Below, one piece after another: positions 49,257 through 61,467 of a DNA stretch of 64,000 bases. Below the pieces are notes generated by a model. That model was given only the letters and a program-made list of their open reading frames with translations, was not told the DNA's origin and searched no databases. Source of the stretch: Hedera helix. Taxonomy: Eukaryota; Streptophyta; Magnoliopsida; Apiales; Araliaceae. The position numbers and the translations under genes are program-made. The stretch's first letter is position 1; every line of letters begins with the position of its first letter. The stretch spans positions 27,340,297 through 27,404,296 of the forward strand of contig OX359278.1 of the NCBI GenBank assembly GCA_947179155.2, given 5' to 3'.

Positions 49257-50701
49257 CCAATAATAAGAAAAAGGTAAATATTTATACGAAATCTTAACTT
49301 CTAATTCCTATAGTATTAAGTTTAGAAGTAATATTTGTTATCAAGTAACTTCAAAACTATTTCATTAATAACTAATTCCGTTGATGAAGATGATAGGAGA
49401 CCTTATTCCCCAGTAATATATCATATGTACCTGAATTAGTACTATTATTATTATATTATTAATGAGGAAATAATTATTTAACAAAAAATGTTATTTCATG
49501 GTTAGTGAGTTAGCTTTTGGTGTCTAAAATACTTTCAGCAATAGTAAAAGAGTTGTGCTTTAAAACCCCAAAATTCTATAAAATATACTACAAATGTACA
49601 ATTTTAGCCGTTAAATTATTGAAAAAAATTTAAAACCCTATGACACATTTATCTATAAGTTTTTCATTATTATTTTTTTTATAAATGCACTTTCATTATC
49701 TTAATTTTCCCATAAAATACTTTTATCAAAATCTTTATTAAAAATGATTCACCTGATCGTACCATAAACTATTATTTTAAGAGATTACAAATCTTTTGAA
49801 CTACAACTTTACAATTATCTGCCATAAACTATATTTATTCGCAAGGGCAAATTTTTTTTGTATGTTTTTAAAATTTGTAACGTTAAATTTATTTAGAAAA
49901 AAATTTAAAGATGAGTTTATCAATCTTATAGAGTATATTAGTTAGATACCATGTTGGTATCTTTCTTTTTCACTTATAACTTTATGGACAACAAGCACAT
50001 ATATACTCGTATGAATAAGTTTATAAATATAATTTTAAAATATAAATTCTTATCTTATTATTAAAAAATTAAATTTGATATTTGTGTATGTAGAGTTATC
50101 CTACTCGTATATCTATAAATACGAAATCATGATTTGGATTATTTGGGTTATCATTATTTGGCATTGTACATTAAAATAAATTTAAAATAGTACACATTTT
50201 AATTGATATAATAATTAATATTATAAACAAATTACAGAATACTATTAAGTAAAAAAAAAATTATCAATAAAGTTATATTATAATTTAAATTTAAAATTTT
50301 GACAAATGAATTTAATCATTAAAAAGTAGTTTTTTTTTTTTTGAATAAAAGGAGTATCTACCTATATTCAAATATTATAAAAAAATTGATATTATTACAG
50401 TATTTTTTTTTATATTTTCATGAATACCTTCGTTATATATTTATAATGATAATTTTAACGGTTATTATAAGTTTATAACGATAATTTTTATATTAAAATA
50501 CTGTATTAAACAAAAATGAACAAAGAAAGAAAAAAAGACATCCAGTCTCCCTCTCACCCCTCCCTACCTTCTCTGTTTCTTCTTCCCATCCCCGCTTCCC
50601 GTTGCCCCCTCCCGTCGCATCCCAACTTCTCAAAACCAACGCCCAATCACAAATCCATAACACAAGAAATTAAGTCAATAGTATTATATTATTAACACAA
50701 C
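49257..50701. other. AT-rich intergenic sequence
   Basis: No gene, repeat boundary or element end recognised. A pyrimidine-rich patch at 50545-50650 (ctccctctcacccctccc and following) is downstream of the heat-shock factor remnant on its coding strand and may be old intron sequence. Confidence 0.6.
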
Positions 50702-50933
50702 ACAGGTATTGAGAAGTCTGATGAAACTGGAGAAATTATTATGCCTGAAATATATTAAAAGTAAAAGCAGAAAATTCCGGTGGATTCCACACCACGAGGT
50801 TGTTCCTCATCGAGCTCCAAGACACAATTTCGTCTATCAAACTGTCTTCCCATGTCATATGTCTTTATCAGAAAATGGCGCCACCGTGTTTGCCTCTTTC
50901 GCCGCCGGTCGCCGCAGCTCTGTCCATGTTCAT
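50702..50933 (-). pseudogene. Heat-shock transcription factor pseudogene, first-exon fragment
   Basis: On the minus strand the sequence reads from an ATG at 50933 (MNMDRAAATGGERG) into a DNA-binding domain. After one extra base comes LIKTYDM, then EDSLIDEIVSWSS, NNLVVWNPPEFS, and after another shift YFRHNNFSSFIRLLNT. These match the winged-helix heat-shock factor domain in order (KTYDMVED, EIVSW, VVWNPPEF, HNNFSSFVRQLNTY), all highly diagnostic. At least three frameshifts break it, and the Arg-Gln of the recognition helix end reads Arg-Leu. It stops where the conserved intron of plant HSF genes would start. No second exon was found. It is a dead fragment. Confidence 0.88.
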
Positions 50934-53557
50934 CTCTAATTTGTTGTCATCAATTTCAATGGGTAATCACAGCTAATCTTCCCCCTTCTTTTTCAATTCT
51001 TCACATCTAATTTTCATCATTCTTGTTTTTTTGTATGATTCTCTCGTGTGTCATGGCTGCAAAGATCAGTGCTTAATATATACGGGTTAATTGGGAAGAA
51101 AGAAAGAGTTTTTGTATATTATCTAGGTGATCACAACTCAATAACCAACGAAAATCACTCACAGCAGATCGCGTATTGATAAGTATTTGACAAAGCGTGC
51201 GTTCAAAAATCATAGAAAAACAGACCAAACTCGTGAAAACTTGGTAAAATTTAAAAAAATAAAAATAAATAAATATTGGCCCAGCAACGGATCGTTTAAT
51301 GCCTTATTATATACTACCGGGATAAAAATTATTATTATTATTTTAGATAGTCTCAAATTAAATATTTATTTATCATAAATAATTTATTTTTTATAATAAT
51401 TTGTCTATTATATCCTTAGTACTAATTGTCATATTTTTATTTTCTATGCATATTTATGGAGACGTCATTAGTTATGTATAAAAAATTATTTAATTAAATA
51501 AAAATTTAAATATAGATAATTTTATTATTTTATTATCTTTCTGTTGAGATGGAGAGCGTAATAGTATTGATAGTTAGAGAATTAGATTATTTTGTCCTTC
51601 TATAAATTAACTACGAGGTTGCTTAATTAAAATTGGGATAACTAGATAAAGTGTTTTGTTCCAAACTTTCTAATTATAAGGTCATTTACCGAGCAACTAT
51701 GTAGAGAAGAACTGATATTGAATATTACTCCTTTTTTTTCTTTTTTTTCTTTTTTTCTATTTTTGATATTATCTTATTCTCTTTGTAATTTCAATATCAA
51801 ACTTGTGACTAAATTCATTAAAGAATTAACTAGTTTTGTTTCATCAACAAGTGTTGGTCTCAAATTTTAATCTTTAAAAGTATTTCAATTCAATACATTG
51901 GTCAAGTACATTTCTTTTGATTGTTTATATAATAAATTATAAGTTATCGTATTGACATATAATGGAGAAAATAATGATTTTTTTTTTTAACATCTCAAGT
52001 GTATTTTTGGTCGATGGTAGTGGTGTGTGGTAGATTGGGGTGAGTGATGTGATATGATGCTATAGTTGCCCACATTCATCCATTTCGTTGGAATGAATCT
52101 CATCCCACCACCTCCTCACGGAATGAAAATCAACGAAATAAAACCATCATTCCATTACATTCTAAAACGATTCTGTCCTAAAATGATTCCGTTCAACCAA
52201 ACGACCTGTTACATCATAGACTTTGTTTTAGAAAAACATAATATATTAAAAGGGCTACTAGTTATTATCACCTCTGACAAATATTATATATTCTCTCATA
52301 CATTTTGATTGAAAGAAAAAAAATAAAATATAAAAAAAGTGTAAATAACCACTCAAAATCGGTCATCCAACGGTCAAATCGTTCGGGCCATCGAACCTGT
52401 GATTGGGTCATGGTTTTGACTGGTACACAAACGTACATTAAAATCCAAAAAATGTTGGGGCTTTTCACTTTTCAGCCTTGATGTGCAGAGATAAGAGAAT
52501 TTCTTTTGAATCTATTCCTCTCCTCTGTCGTCGTGTCGCACATCTCCTTTTCTAATTCTCTCTCTCCGGTGGCTGCAACGTTCTCCTTCTCTATCTCCGG
52601 TGACCTCAGCCACTGGCCTCACCATCTCGCCTCATAATCGTCTTTTTCCTCCAAATATTATTGATGTGATTGGGTAGGCATTACTTGCAGTTTCATTATT
52701 GAAAGTTTACAATTGTCTAATATCTAGACAGGTAGACTTCCTAACTAACTAATTTCTAATTAGTTTTTAGAAGAATTCTAGTTTTGTGGAAGTAATGATA
52801 GAGTGATCAAGTCCTAATTTCATGCACTTGATGTAGTGGATTAGATGGTTATATTTAGTGGTGGAAGTGAGTTAGGAGTAGTGATAAGTGAGTAATTACT
52901 TTATTTGTGTCTTATAGAAAGGGAAAAAGAATATATATCAGATTAATCTAATTGAGGTTTATTTCTCCATGAAACTAAATCCTTTGAGGTTCTCCCCCCT
53001 TTAAAATAGGTTATCTCTTCCCCTATTTGTCACATTCATTTCTTCTTCTTCTATTGCTATCTTTATTTCTATTCTTAATTCTATTTTGAGATGGGTAGTA
53101 TCAGTTTACCTTGATTTAAATTGACTTTATTAGAACATATCTATAAGGAAGAAATGTTATTTGTGTATTCATACGATAATTGGCAATTGTGAGTTGAAGC
53201 AACCCTATGAATACTACTTATAAGTGGAAGGTTATGGATTACTATACTACACTAGCTTCTCATAGTACATTATAGCTTTTCTGAGACCATTTTCTCTGCA
53301 ATTTTTGGTCTTTTGCCCTTGCCATAAAAGTAGAGGAGTTGGACTCCTTATTAGGGAATTTCTTGACTTTAACTAGACAAACTTTTAAAGAGTTGCAAAC
53401 CAATATATGAAAACCCAGTGAGGAAGTTACAAGGTTACTTTCTGATGTTGTAGCCTAGAATTGATCCACCTATATAAACTTTATATGAGTTCTTCACTAT
53501 CTTAGAGATGTTTATGTTCATTTGTATTTGATTTTATGACTTTTGAGTTATGAACAT
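50934..53557. other. Intergenic region with MITE-like and leader-like segments
   Basis: No complete gene. There is a MITE-like segment at 52060-52215. At 52480-52660 there is a CT-rich stretch (tcctctcctctgtcgtcgtg, tctctctccggtggctgc) that looks like a plant 5' leader, but no coding exon follows. The rest is AT-rich and featureless up to the LTR at 53558. Confidence 0.55.
52060..52215. mobile_element. MITE-like segment, second copy
   Basis: It shares ccatttcgttggaatgaat, a catcccacc box, a cacggaatgaaaatcaa box and cattccatt with the segment at 38609-38860, in the same order. Ends were not resolved. Confidence 0.5.
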
Positions 53558-55929
53558 TGTGACGCCCCCAAATTCAAGCCAACACAGCCCAAACTTGAGT
53601 CGTCAAAATACACAACAATTACTATAATACAGTACTTAAATAATACACAACTAAGTCTTTATTATTGTTGCCACATTATTTTATAACGTGTGGAGACTAT
53701 TACAACTATCACTCTATCCCCTGGCTAGACCCAACTACTCTCTCATCTCCTGTTGAAGATCAATGGAATAGAAAGGAATGAGTGAGTTCAAATAACCCAG
53801 TAAATAATATCATGACTAACATAATAATGAATAAATTATCAATAGTCTTCAATAGCAATGAGTTCTTAATAGAAATAAATAAGCAGCAAGTTTTAAATTA
53901 ATAATTGCAGTTAAGTTCTTGAACAAAGTTTAGATCAACAACTACAGCAGAATAACAACCATTAGGAGAATCATGCAGATCATGATGTCTATTAGCTTCT
54001 AATTTTTAGAACAATCATCATCAATCTTTATCATCTGAAACACCACTGGTCATAATCATGCCAAACAACAATTCTTTTTTGCCTTAGGCCAAAGAGAATA
54101 TCTACTACGTGCCCTAAAAGACACACAACAATTATATCACCTTTATCCTATCGTGTGTGTCTCAGGCCACATATATTCATAGCAATATTATTATGATGAT
54201 TAGAACAAATAATAATGATATAAATGATGAATAAAAGGAAGAGATTAATACGATAAACAATAAATATCGAAATTTTATAATTTTACTTTGTGTAGATTCA
54301 AATAATGTTTAAATTGTCAACATGATGTGGAATCAAATTCATGAACGATATTCAAGATCCATAGTTCAAAAATAACGGTTAAAGTTCAATAAAAAGGATC
54401 AGGTAAATAAAAAGGTTCACGTGGAATAATATTAAATAAAACACAAACTATTAAGGATATTATAATCATTTCATGAATTTTATTGAATAATACTTACCAT
54501 AGTAAGTTTAAGAGTATGAAAAAAAATGATATCTCTTACCTTATCACGTGAAAAGAGACTGCATTAAATGCAGTAGATTAACTTATACGTATATTTAAAA
54601 TTTAATTAATAACTACCACATATAAATTTCATGGTATATAATAACTCATATATTATGAACTATCAAAAGTATTTATATAATATAAATTCTTGTAGTGTAA
54701 AGGATAAAATACAATAACTTCGAAAATAATTTTTGAAATAATAGTTCAAATAAATATTCCAAATGAAGCTTTTTAAAATAAATCTTCTAAAGAAAGAGTC
54801 TTATAAAAGAAGATTTGTGACTATCATGTGAAATGAGTATTTGTGCAAATTTTACATTTAAAAAAAGACTCACTTGAAAAAAATCTTGCACTCCTTTTGG
54901 CTTTACAAACACTCAGAGTAACATTACTATTCTCAAAAGAAATACTCACAATGTTGAAATATAAGGATTTAGTGTTTTGGTGTGATTTTCTTATTCAGTT
55001 GAGCAATCTATTTATAAGAAAAGGAAACACGCTGTGTGTGGTAGGTGAGACATACTAGTTTTGAAAGAAAACTAAGTACGCAAATTCTAAAATTTCATTT
55101 CATATAAAACAAAATTTTCTTCCTAACTTGCTTATTTTTTCCTTCCTTCCACCAACTCCTCTGTCTCTCTCTTTTCCCATTTCCCCCTTTTTTTTCTTCC
55201 CTTCCTACGCAATCTTTCTTCCTTTGGCCCCCACCATACCCCATATGTTTCCCATTAATATATATATTATAATAATAATAAAAATATCTACTATTAATAT
55301 AATAATTAAGGTAATGCTACAATAACAATAATTCAAAAATAATGTAAGAATACACTACTGTGATAATTATTAATTTAATACAGTGCATAAGTTACTGTAA
55401 CAATTATTAGTTCAATAATTTAAAATATAGTGCAATAAAAATATTGATTCAATAATGTAAAATACTGTGTAACAACAATTATTGATAAATACTGTGCAAT
55501 AGCCACTTTGTCAAATCAATAATATGAACACTGTGCAATACCATGTGCTACTGTAGAATACCGCATGATACAGTAAAATATCATGAAATACCGTATTCTA
55601 CTATTCTTTTATCCCTAGGTTATTTTAACAGTTTAAAAGTGATAGTACCGTTGACTATTTTTTATTTAAAAAGTTTACTCCTATTGCTTTCTATATCCGA
55701 CTATATTTCGTTGTGTGGTCCACCAATGATTGATTATTTCGGCGCCATCATACGAATCGAATATTCTCCGACAGAACGAATATTCCTCGACAATTCGAAT
55801 AATATCCGATATAATATAATTTGCACATAATATTCTTAACTTTTAACTTTTATCAATATAACACCTTACTGTTTCAGGATAATATATGAAGAAAATTAAA
55901 TTTTATTCAATAAAAGTTGGAGTTTTACA
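53558..55929 (-). mobile_element. Solo LTR B, inverted relative of solo LTR A
   Basis: The plus strand starts TGTGACGCCCCC and ends GAGTTTTACA, so its sense is minus. Flanks AACAT (53553-53557) and AGCAT (55930-55934) form a five-base duplication with one mismatch. At 2372 bp it has no interior. A minus-strand TATAAATAGATT at about 55015-55004, tandem caataattg-like repeats (55330-55545) and the ends show it is the same family as 21059-23978, although much diverged and shorter. It interrupts a hAT-like fragment. Confidence 0.85.
55004..55015 (-). promoter_or_regulatory. TATA box of solo LTR B
   Basis: TATAAATAGATT on the minus strand, in the same context as in LTR A. It supports minus sense. 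Confidence 0.55.
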
Positions 55930-56215
55930 AGCATGATTTAATATCTTTCTTTTATTATAGATTTAATATTTATTTGAATTGTATAAAGTAAACATTATAC
56001 AAATAAGTTTAATTTATTTATTTTAGATAAATTGATTAATTTTGCATATTTGATAAATATTATATATAATATCTAATAATAATTAATATATTTATTGTTT
56101 ATTACATATTAATGACGTCACTAGGTCAATAACGGTTCGACCATTAGTTGAACCAGTGATTCATCCACCCGGTAACTTTTTCGGTTCGATTACCGGTCAT
56201 AGTCTGAAAGCATTG
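55930..56215 (-). mobile_element. hAT-like fragment interrupted by LTR B
   Basis: On the minus strand from 56215 it starts CAATGCTTTCAGACTATG and continues with atcgaacc, gttcaac and gttattgacctagtga, matching the intact MITE at 61032 for about 100 bp. The remainder is AT-rich. Adjacent bases cttaaaag (56216-56223) would be the 8-bp duplication, but the partner end is not found left of LTR B. Confidence 0.65.
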
Positions 56216-56269
56216 CTTAAAAGGTACATCAGAACATAATAAAATAAAATGTAATGACCAAAATATTCT

Positions 56270-56270
<1 letters not shown>

Positions 56271-56300
<30 letters not shown>
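56271..56300. repeat. (AACT)7 microsatellite
   Basis: A tetranucleotide run starting aactaactaactaact. Minor. Confidence 0.9.
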
Positions 56301-56303
<3 letters not shown>

Positions 56304-57059
56304 ATTTTGCTTCTGGTTTGTTGGGAAAGAAGATGACGTTGACGTTCCTGTCAGCGTGCAGGACTACCACCCGACTCCCCCTCCCCCCTAAAAAAAAATA
56401 AAAATAAAGATACATCAATGCTTACTCGCGCGTCGTAAGGTCCTAGTTGAATAAAGTGCTTTAAAAAATGTATGAAAATTATTTTTGGGCCAACTTTTTT
56501 TTTTTTTCTTTTTTGTAAATTCAAAATTGTCTTTACAAATTCTCCACCAAGGGGTGTTGAGAAATGATTTGTTTTAGTGGCTTAAACGGGTTAAATGCAT
56601 CATAGACACCTGAACTCTTAAGATTTTAGATTTTGAGTCCCTTACTCTCAGTTAACGCAAATTAAGCCCCAAACTTTTTAACAACTTGGATATTAAGCCC
56701 CAGTGTGCCACATGTGAGTTGACTGCACACGTGGACATACGTGGCACATCAGCCTTAATAAGTGGAAAAAAAAAAAAAAACCCTTCTCCAAACACTCGAA
56801 CTTGAGACCTCAAGTCTGAAGCTTGCAAGTTAAAACCACCCAAGCACCACAGGGCTAGCTGAAAGTTTAAGCCAAAAAATTGTACATATTCTGTCAAGCA
56901 GATGTCACCAGCACAATTGACAAAAAGACGATCGTACCTTCACTTGAACCGTTCTCTTCCTTTTCTTTCCCTAGCTAAAAAATATACAATTTATTTTTTT
57001 AACACCAATAATATTAAACTTTCATATAATTATTTAAAACCCAAATGATGTGTAATTGA

Positions 57060-57540
57060 GAAAGAAGATGTTGTTTTCTTCACCATTACTTCTGTTGCCG
57101 GCAACCACCACAAAACCGTCGTGAACCCCACTACCATAGAGTAGTGCAGCAGTTATGGATCCACAAAGAAGATCAATCTTCTCCTCGTCATCTTTCTAAG
57201 AACAACTCATTCCCAAGAAACCCACTCCCTCTCTTCCCTACTCTACCGTCGTCACCGGCCATCTCCTCGAAGTCTTCACTGAGATCCAACTTCCGGTGAC
57301 TATTCTCTGTCGCACCATCTCCGAACTAATCAATTCAATTCCAAACCCACAATTGTCACTAGCAGCAGCTACTTTCTCTCTCGTCTATCTCTGTTTCTCT
57401 CCCTTAAAAAGTGCCATTTTTTTTATCTACCTCAAGTTTTCATCTTTTCAGATATATTTCTCGGTGAATTTGAAAACCCAAAAACCAATTTTAACTCGTG
57501 GCCTTGACAGATCCTCGAGGATTTAAAACCACAATTAGCT
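57060..57540 (+). pseudogene. Gene-like segment inside the inverted-repeat element
   Basis: The base composition rises above its surroundings. An open stretch, not starting at a convincing ATG, reads TGHLLEVFTEIQLPVTILCR then ISELINSIPNPQLSLAAAT on the plus strand (about 57240-57400), with leader-like CT-rich sequence before it. I do not recognise the family. Stops break the frame on both sides. It may be a captured exon or leader of a host gene. Confidence 0.35.
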
Positions 57541-57689
57541 GCTTTATGTTTCTATCTTCGCCCTTGTTGATTTATCTTACTATGGCATCGTAACAACTTC
57601 ATCATAAACCCAAATCTCCACCCCCACCAAACTACCACCATTACAAATACACAAACAGATTAAAAGAAATTAGGGGGAAATACATTACA

Positions 57690-57751
<62 letters not shown>
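57690..57751. repeat. (AAT)20 microsatellite
   Basis: A near-perfect trinucleotide run, followed by shorter interrupted AAT runs to about 57803. Confidence 0.95.
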
Positions 57752-57752
<1 letters not shown>

Positions 57753-59197
57753 GTTGAATAATAATAATAACAATAATAATATTGAATAATAATAATAATA
57801 TTATTAGTAACAACTTGAGATGATGGTGGATTGCGGCCCAAAAAGAAGAGCTACAAGGGCATATCATTTATTTCTTGAATAATCTAAACAATTAGGCTTG
57901 TAGTGCTCGAGTGGTTTTAAGTTTTAAAGTACAAATTTGAGGTCTTGAGTTCAATTCATGGGAGAGGCACATTTTTTCCACTAAATCCAACTAAGATTCC
58001 ACGTCACAGGTGTCACATGTGCAGTCAGCACACATGTGGCACATTGGGACTCAATATCCAAGTTTTTAAATAGTATGTGGTTCAATTTGCGTTAATTGAG
58101 AGTAAGGGGTTCAAAATTCAAAATTTCAAGAGTTCAAGGGTATACGGTGCATTTATTAAACTAATTTACTTTTAATTATTTTTTATTTAAAAAATAATTA
58201 TAATAAATTGAGAAAACAAAAAAAAAAATCATAGTATTATATTTACATGTATAGATACTGTTAAAAAAATATTTGGTCAATTTTAAGTAATTTTGATTTT
58301 TTTCCATATTTAATGTTGTATTTTTATGTGTAAATATTATGTTCGTTGCGTATATTTGTTGCATTCGTCCATTTAGAACTTGACCAAACACATTTGGCTT
58401 CTTAATGGGTGTGACGCCCCCAAAAATTTGGGTCCTCTGACACCGGGTATGGTACTCACGATACAACAATCATCCCATCTATCTATACTCTCAAATGCGG
58501 AATAACATAAATAATTATATTGTCTAATATTACATAATTGAACAACATCCCAGGTTCTTCTAACCTTTACATATACCAAACATATTTTAATTCAAAAGAT
58601 TAACATCAAGCTTAACTATAAAGTTTAATACAAAAATAAACTTAAACATTGATTAATCGTCTGCTTTTCCTTTCCTTTTGTCTTTACCGAAACCACCGGC
58701 CTTCTCGGGTTTAACTACAACATTTATTTTTAAGCAAGAGTGAGCAATTAATTGCTCAACAAGTCTAAAGCATACAATGAATGAGAAATCATGTAAGGAA
58801 AATTTAACTTTTTGGACTTCATTAATATTCAATAATTGTGAAGAAATAGGAATACTGAATCATTTCCATTGAAAGAAGAATTTTAACTTTCATATTGAGT
58901 GGTCACTATGGACCGTGAACTTTTAGAGGAATTATTAGTGATTCACTGAATACCTTAAGAGTGTACGTTAATCACAAAGACTAATTTTCACTCTTTACAT
59001 GTACTTAATGTGATCAGTCTATTGTACTCTATGTTATGCATAACATTTAGACATAGTGCACAAAGTCGGTCTCCCGACATAAAATACACCTTGTATAAGG
59101 GTTGTTCATATCAGTCTCATTCTAAGAGTCTGCACCAAGGCAATCGGTTTGGATTAACATTTCAAAAAGGTTCAATTTAATAAGTCATTCAATCATT

Positions 59198-59225
59198 ATC
59201 TAGCCAAAACAAATGACATAGATCT
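59198..59225 (+). repeat. Single copy of the shared 28-bp-type motif in LTR D
   Basis: tatctagccaaaacaaatga followed by catagatct matches the motif in the LARD interior and in LTRs C and E. Confidence 0.7.
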
Positions 59226-60480
59226 ACTTCTTAAACAGTTAATGACTAATGAAACATTAAAGCTTTAGCAGTTCAAATATAGAACAATTCTTTCTGAATG
59301 TACACAAGTGTGAACAATAATATTTAATATCAACATGAAATAATTTTCAGGAATTTTCTCGGTTAGGAAATTTGCCTGATTCGTCGTCTATAATTAATTC
59401 ACAATTTTCGCCTTCCGGATAACCTACATATTTAATAAATTGATATACACAAATTAAACGTTTATCTAATACACAAATTTATTTTTTGAAATCTTACAAT
59501 GTTTACGCACCATAATCGGAACCAACACTTTAAGTGTTTACTTATTACTTATCATTTATTATTATTTATTTTATTTTTATTATATTTTTATATTTTTTTT
59601 AAATTCAGACCCAACCCGGTTTGACTCGGATCCGGTCCAACCAAAAATCCAAACCAGCGCCTCGACGCTCTAACTTGGCCTAGGGACAATGCCCCGGCGC
59701 TGCCCTACAGAATGTTAACCTTAATATTTTTCAAGTTTTCCAATTTTGTTGGTTTTTGGTTCTTCTTGTCTCAAGGGTTCATAACTTGTTCATCTTACAT
59801 TCAAATGAGTTCAAATTTAGACTACAACTATTTGAGTACATGTTTTACCAAAATTCAAGGGCCTCACACAACATTCTAGGGTTTACAACAAAACATGTTT
59901 TACTAAGAAAATTATTATAAATTCATTTTGACTCATTTTCCATTCATTCCACTTAGGTTATCTCCGAATCTTATAGATCTAGTTAACTCAACTCATAGAT
60001 CTTAAGAATAACATACACATTTGGAGTTAGGTGACTTAGAGAATCATGTTAACACTTATTTAACCCTAAATCCATACATATATTAATCTTCCTATGTTTT
60101 TATGTATCAAAACACATAGTAACCATAAAAATCCATCAAGATCCATTCTTATACTTCAGATCCACCATGATCTTCAACACATAGATCCTCCTACAACCAA
60201 ACATGATTATATAACATACTATAACATAAAAGTCACTAAGTTAAGGTTAAGAAAACTTTTAAACCTTTCTTGATGATCTTTTCATTCCTTGATGGTTATG
60301 GCTCGCTATGAGAATCCTCCTCCTCTTGCTTTTCTCCTACTCAAAAATGCTCCTCTCCTTTCTCTTGGCTCTCTAGCTCTTTACTCTCTTTTTTTCTCTC
60401 TAACTCATCTCTTTTCTCTCTATAGCTCTAACTTGGTGAAAGTGAAAAATGAAGTAAACATTGTAAGCTTCCAAGGGTTC

Positions 60481-60491
60481 TTCTATTTATA
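60481..60491 (-). promoter_or_regulatory. TATA box of solo LTR D
   Basis: TATAAATAGAA on the minus strand, followed by gaacccttgg. It supports minus sense. Confidence 0.55.
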
Positions 60492-60694
60492 GGTCAAGTA
60501 TAATTCTACTTACTTACCTTTTATCATCCAACATATGAGTTAAGCATGGTTTATGATTAATTAATTACCAAACAAAGTTTCATGATTCGGGGATAAAGGA
60601 CATCTTGGGGAGGGTTTTAAGGAACTTTAGCATTGCATAAAAATCACAAGGCTCAAGGAGGGGGGGGGGGGTAGGGTGGCCGGATTTTTGACCC

Positions 60695-60697
<3 letters not shown>

Positions 60698-60753
<56 letters not shown>
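60698..60753. repeat. (TA)28 microsatellite in LTR D
   Basis: An uninterrupted TA run close to a G12 run at 60660-60671. The Ile-Tyr frames across it are artefacts. Confidence 0.95.
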
Positions 60754-60756
<3 letters not shown>

Positions 60757-61023
60757 CTTGCAATCCACCTTGGCCTACCACATGGATAGCTTTTTTGGCC
60801 TCCCTTAATTTTAGCTTTGGGCTTAAGCTTTGGCCAAATAAGCATTCCATACAAGACACATAATTTGGGCTTGGGGAATACTTCCTTAAACTAATTTTGT
60901 TAACAATTCATTAGTTTATGGATTGGGCAATAGTAATTTCCCTCTTGGACTAACATAATAAACATAACACTCAAGCTTCCTCAAGGCTTGTTAATTGACT
61001 TGCTTGCATAATTAATTGGGCTT

Positions 61024-61467
61024 CCTTAACACAAGATTTTAATACCTGGATCAGTCATCGAACCAGAAAGGGTACCAGTTGGATGGATCACTAGTTCAAC
61101 AGTGGTTCAACTGTTATTGACCTAGTGATATCAAAAATACATTAAAAAATATATATTATTAATAAATAATAAAATTTTAAAATATTTAATTTTTTATTAG
61201 TTAAAATATAATGAAATTATGTTACAATATTATTAAAAATATCTAATTTTAAAAATTAAAATATTTTTATACAAAAAAAATTTTAAAAAATACTTTAAAA
61301 CCGGTTCACTGGGTCAATTCTACCGGTTTAACCGATGGTCAACCGAGTTTTGATCGAGTCACATCAAAACCAGTTTCTGGGCCAAACCGGACTGGAGTGC
61401 CAACTAGTTTCGATTTTTACAGGTCAGACTGCTGGTCCGGTCCGATTTTCAAAACCTTGCCTTAACA
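61024..61467. mobile_element. hAT-like MITE, 428 bp, perfect 8-bp TSD
   Basis: The element (61032-61459) is bounded by CCTTAACA at 61024-61031 and 61460-61467. The left end CAAGATTTTAATACCTGGAT and the right end, reversed, CAAGGTTTTGAAAATCGGAC are imperfect terminal inverted repeats. An 8-bp duplication with CA-starting ends is the hAT signature. The middle is AT-rich and non-coding, flanked by gaacc/ggttc-rich subterminal parts. It inserted into solo LTR D. Confidence 0.9.

Larger units (their letters stand above)
56586..58165. mobile_element. Long inverted-repeat element (MULE-like, possible Pack-MULE)
   Basis: Arms of about 300 bp (56586-56900 and 57885-58165) are diverged inverted copies. 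Both carry an outer taaatgca and tgaactctt, a cttactctca box, gcgttaa, a ttggatatt box, cacatgtg and a gacctcaa box. About 980 bp lies between them, with a gene-like CT-rich stretch (57060-57540) and an AAT microsatellite. Long terminal inverted repeats around captured DNA suggest a Mutator-like element. The duplication is not clear, so ends are approximate. The alternative is two SINE-like copies in opposite orientation, since each arm has tRNA-like boxes. Confidence 0.6.

Noticed and set aside
52480..52660. 5' leader of an unannotated plus-strand gene
   Set aside because: The CT-rich wording is suggestive, but no coding exon with a recognisable domain follows before the LTR at 53558.
57641..57867. 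Minus-strand frames rich in Leu or Tyr
   Set aside because: Translation of the AAT microsatellite.
57885..57970. Possible tRNA gene from box A/B-like words
   Set aside because: The boxes are degenerate and I could not fold an acceptor stem or anticodon arm. It is at most a tRNA-derived repeat.
60627..60859. Minus-strand frames with Ile-Tyr repeats
   Set aside because: Translation of the TA microsatellite and G12 run.
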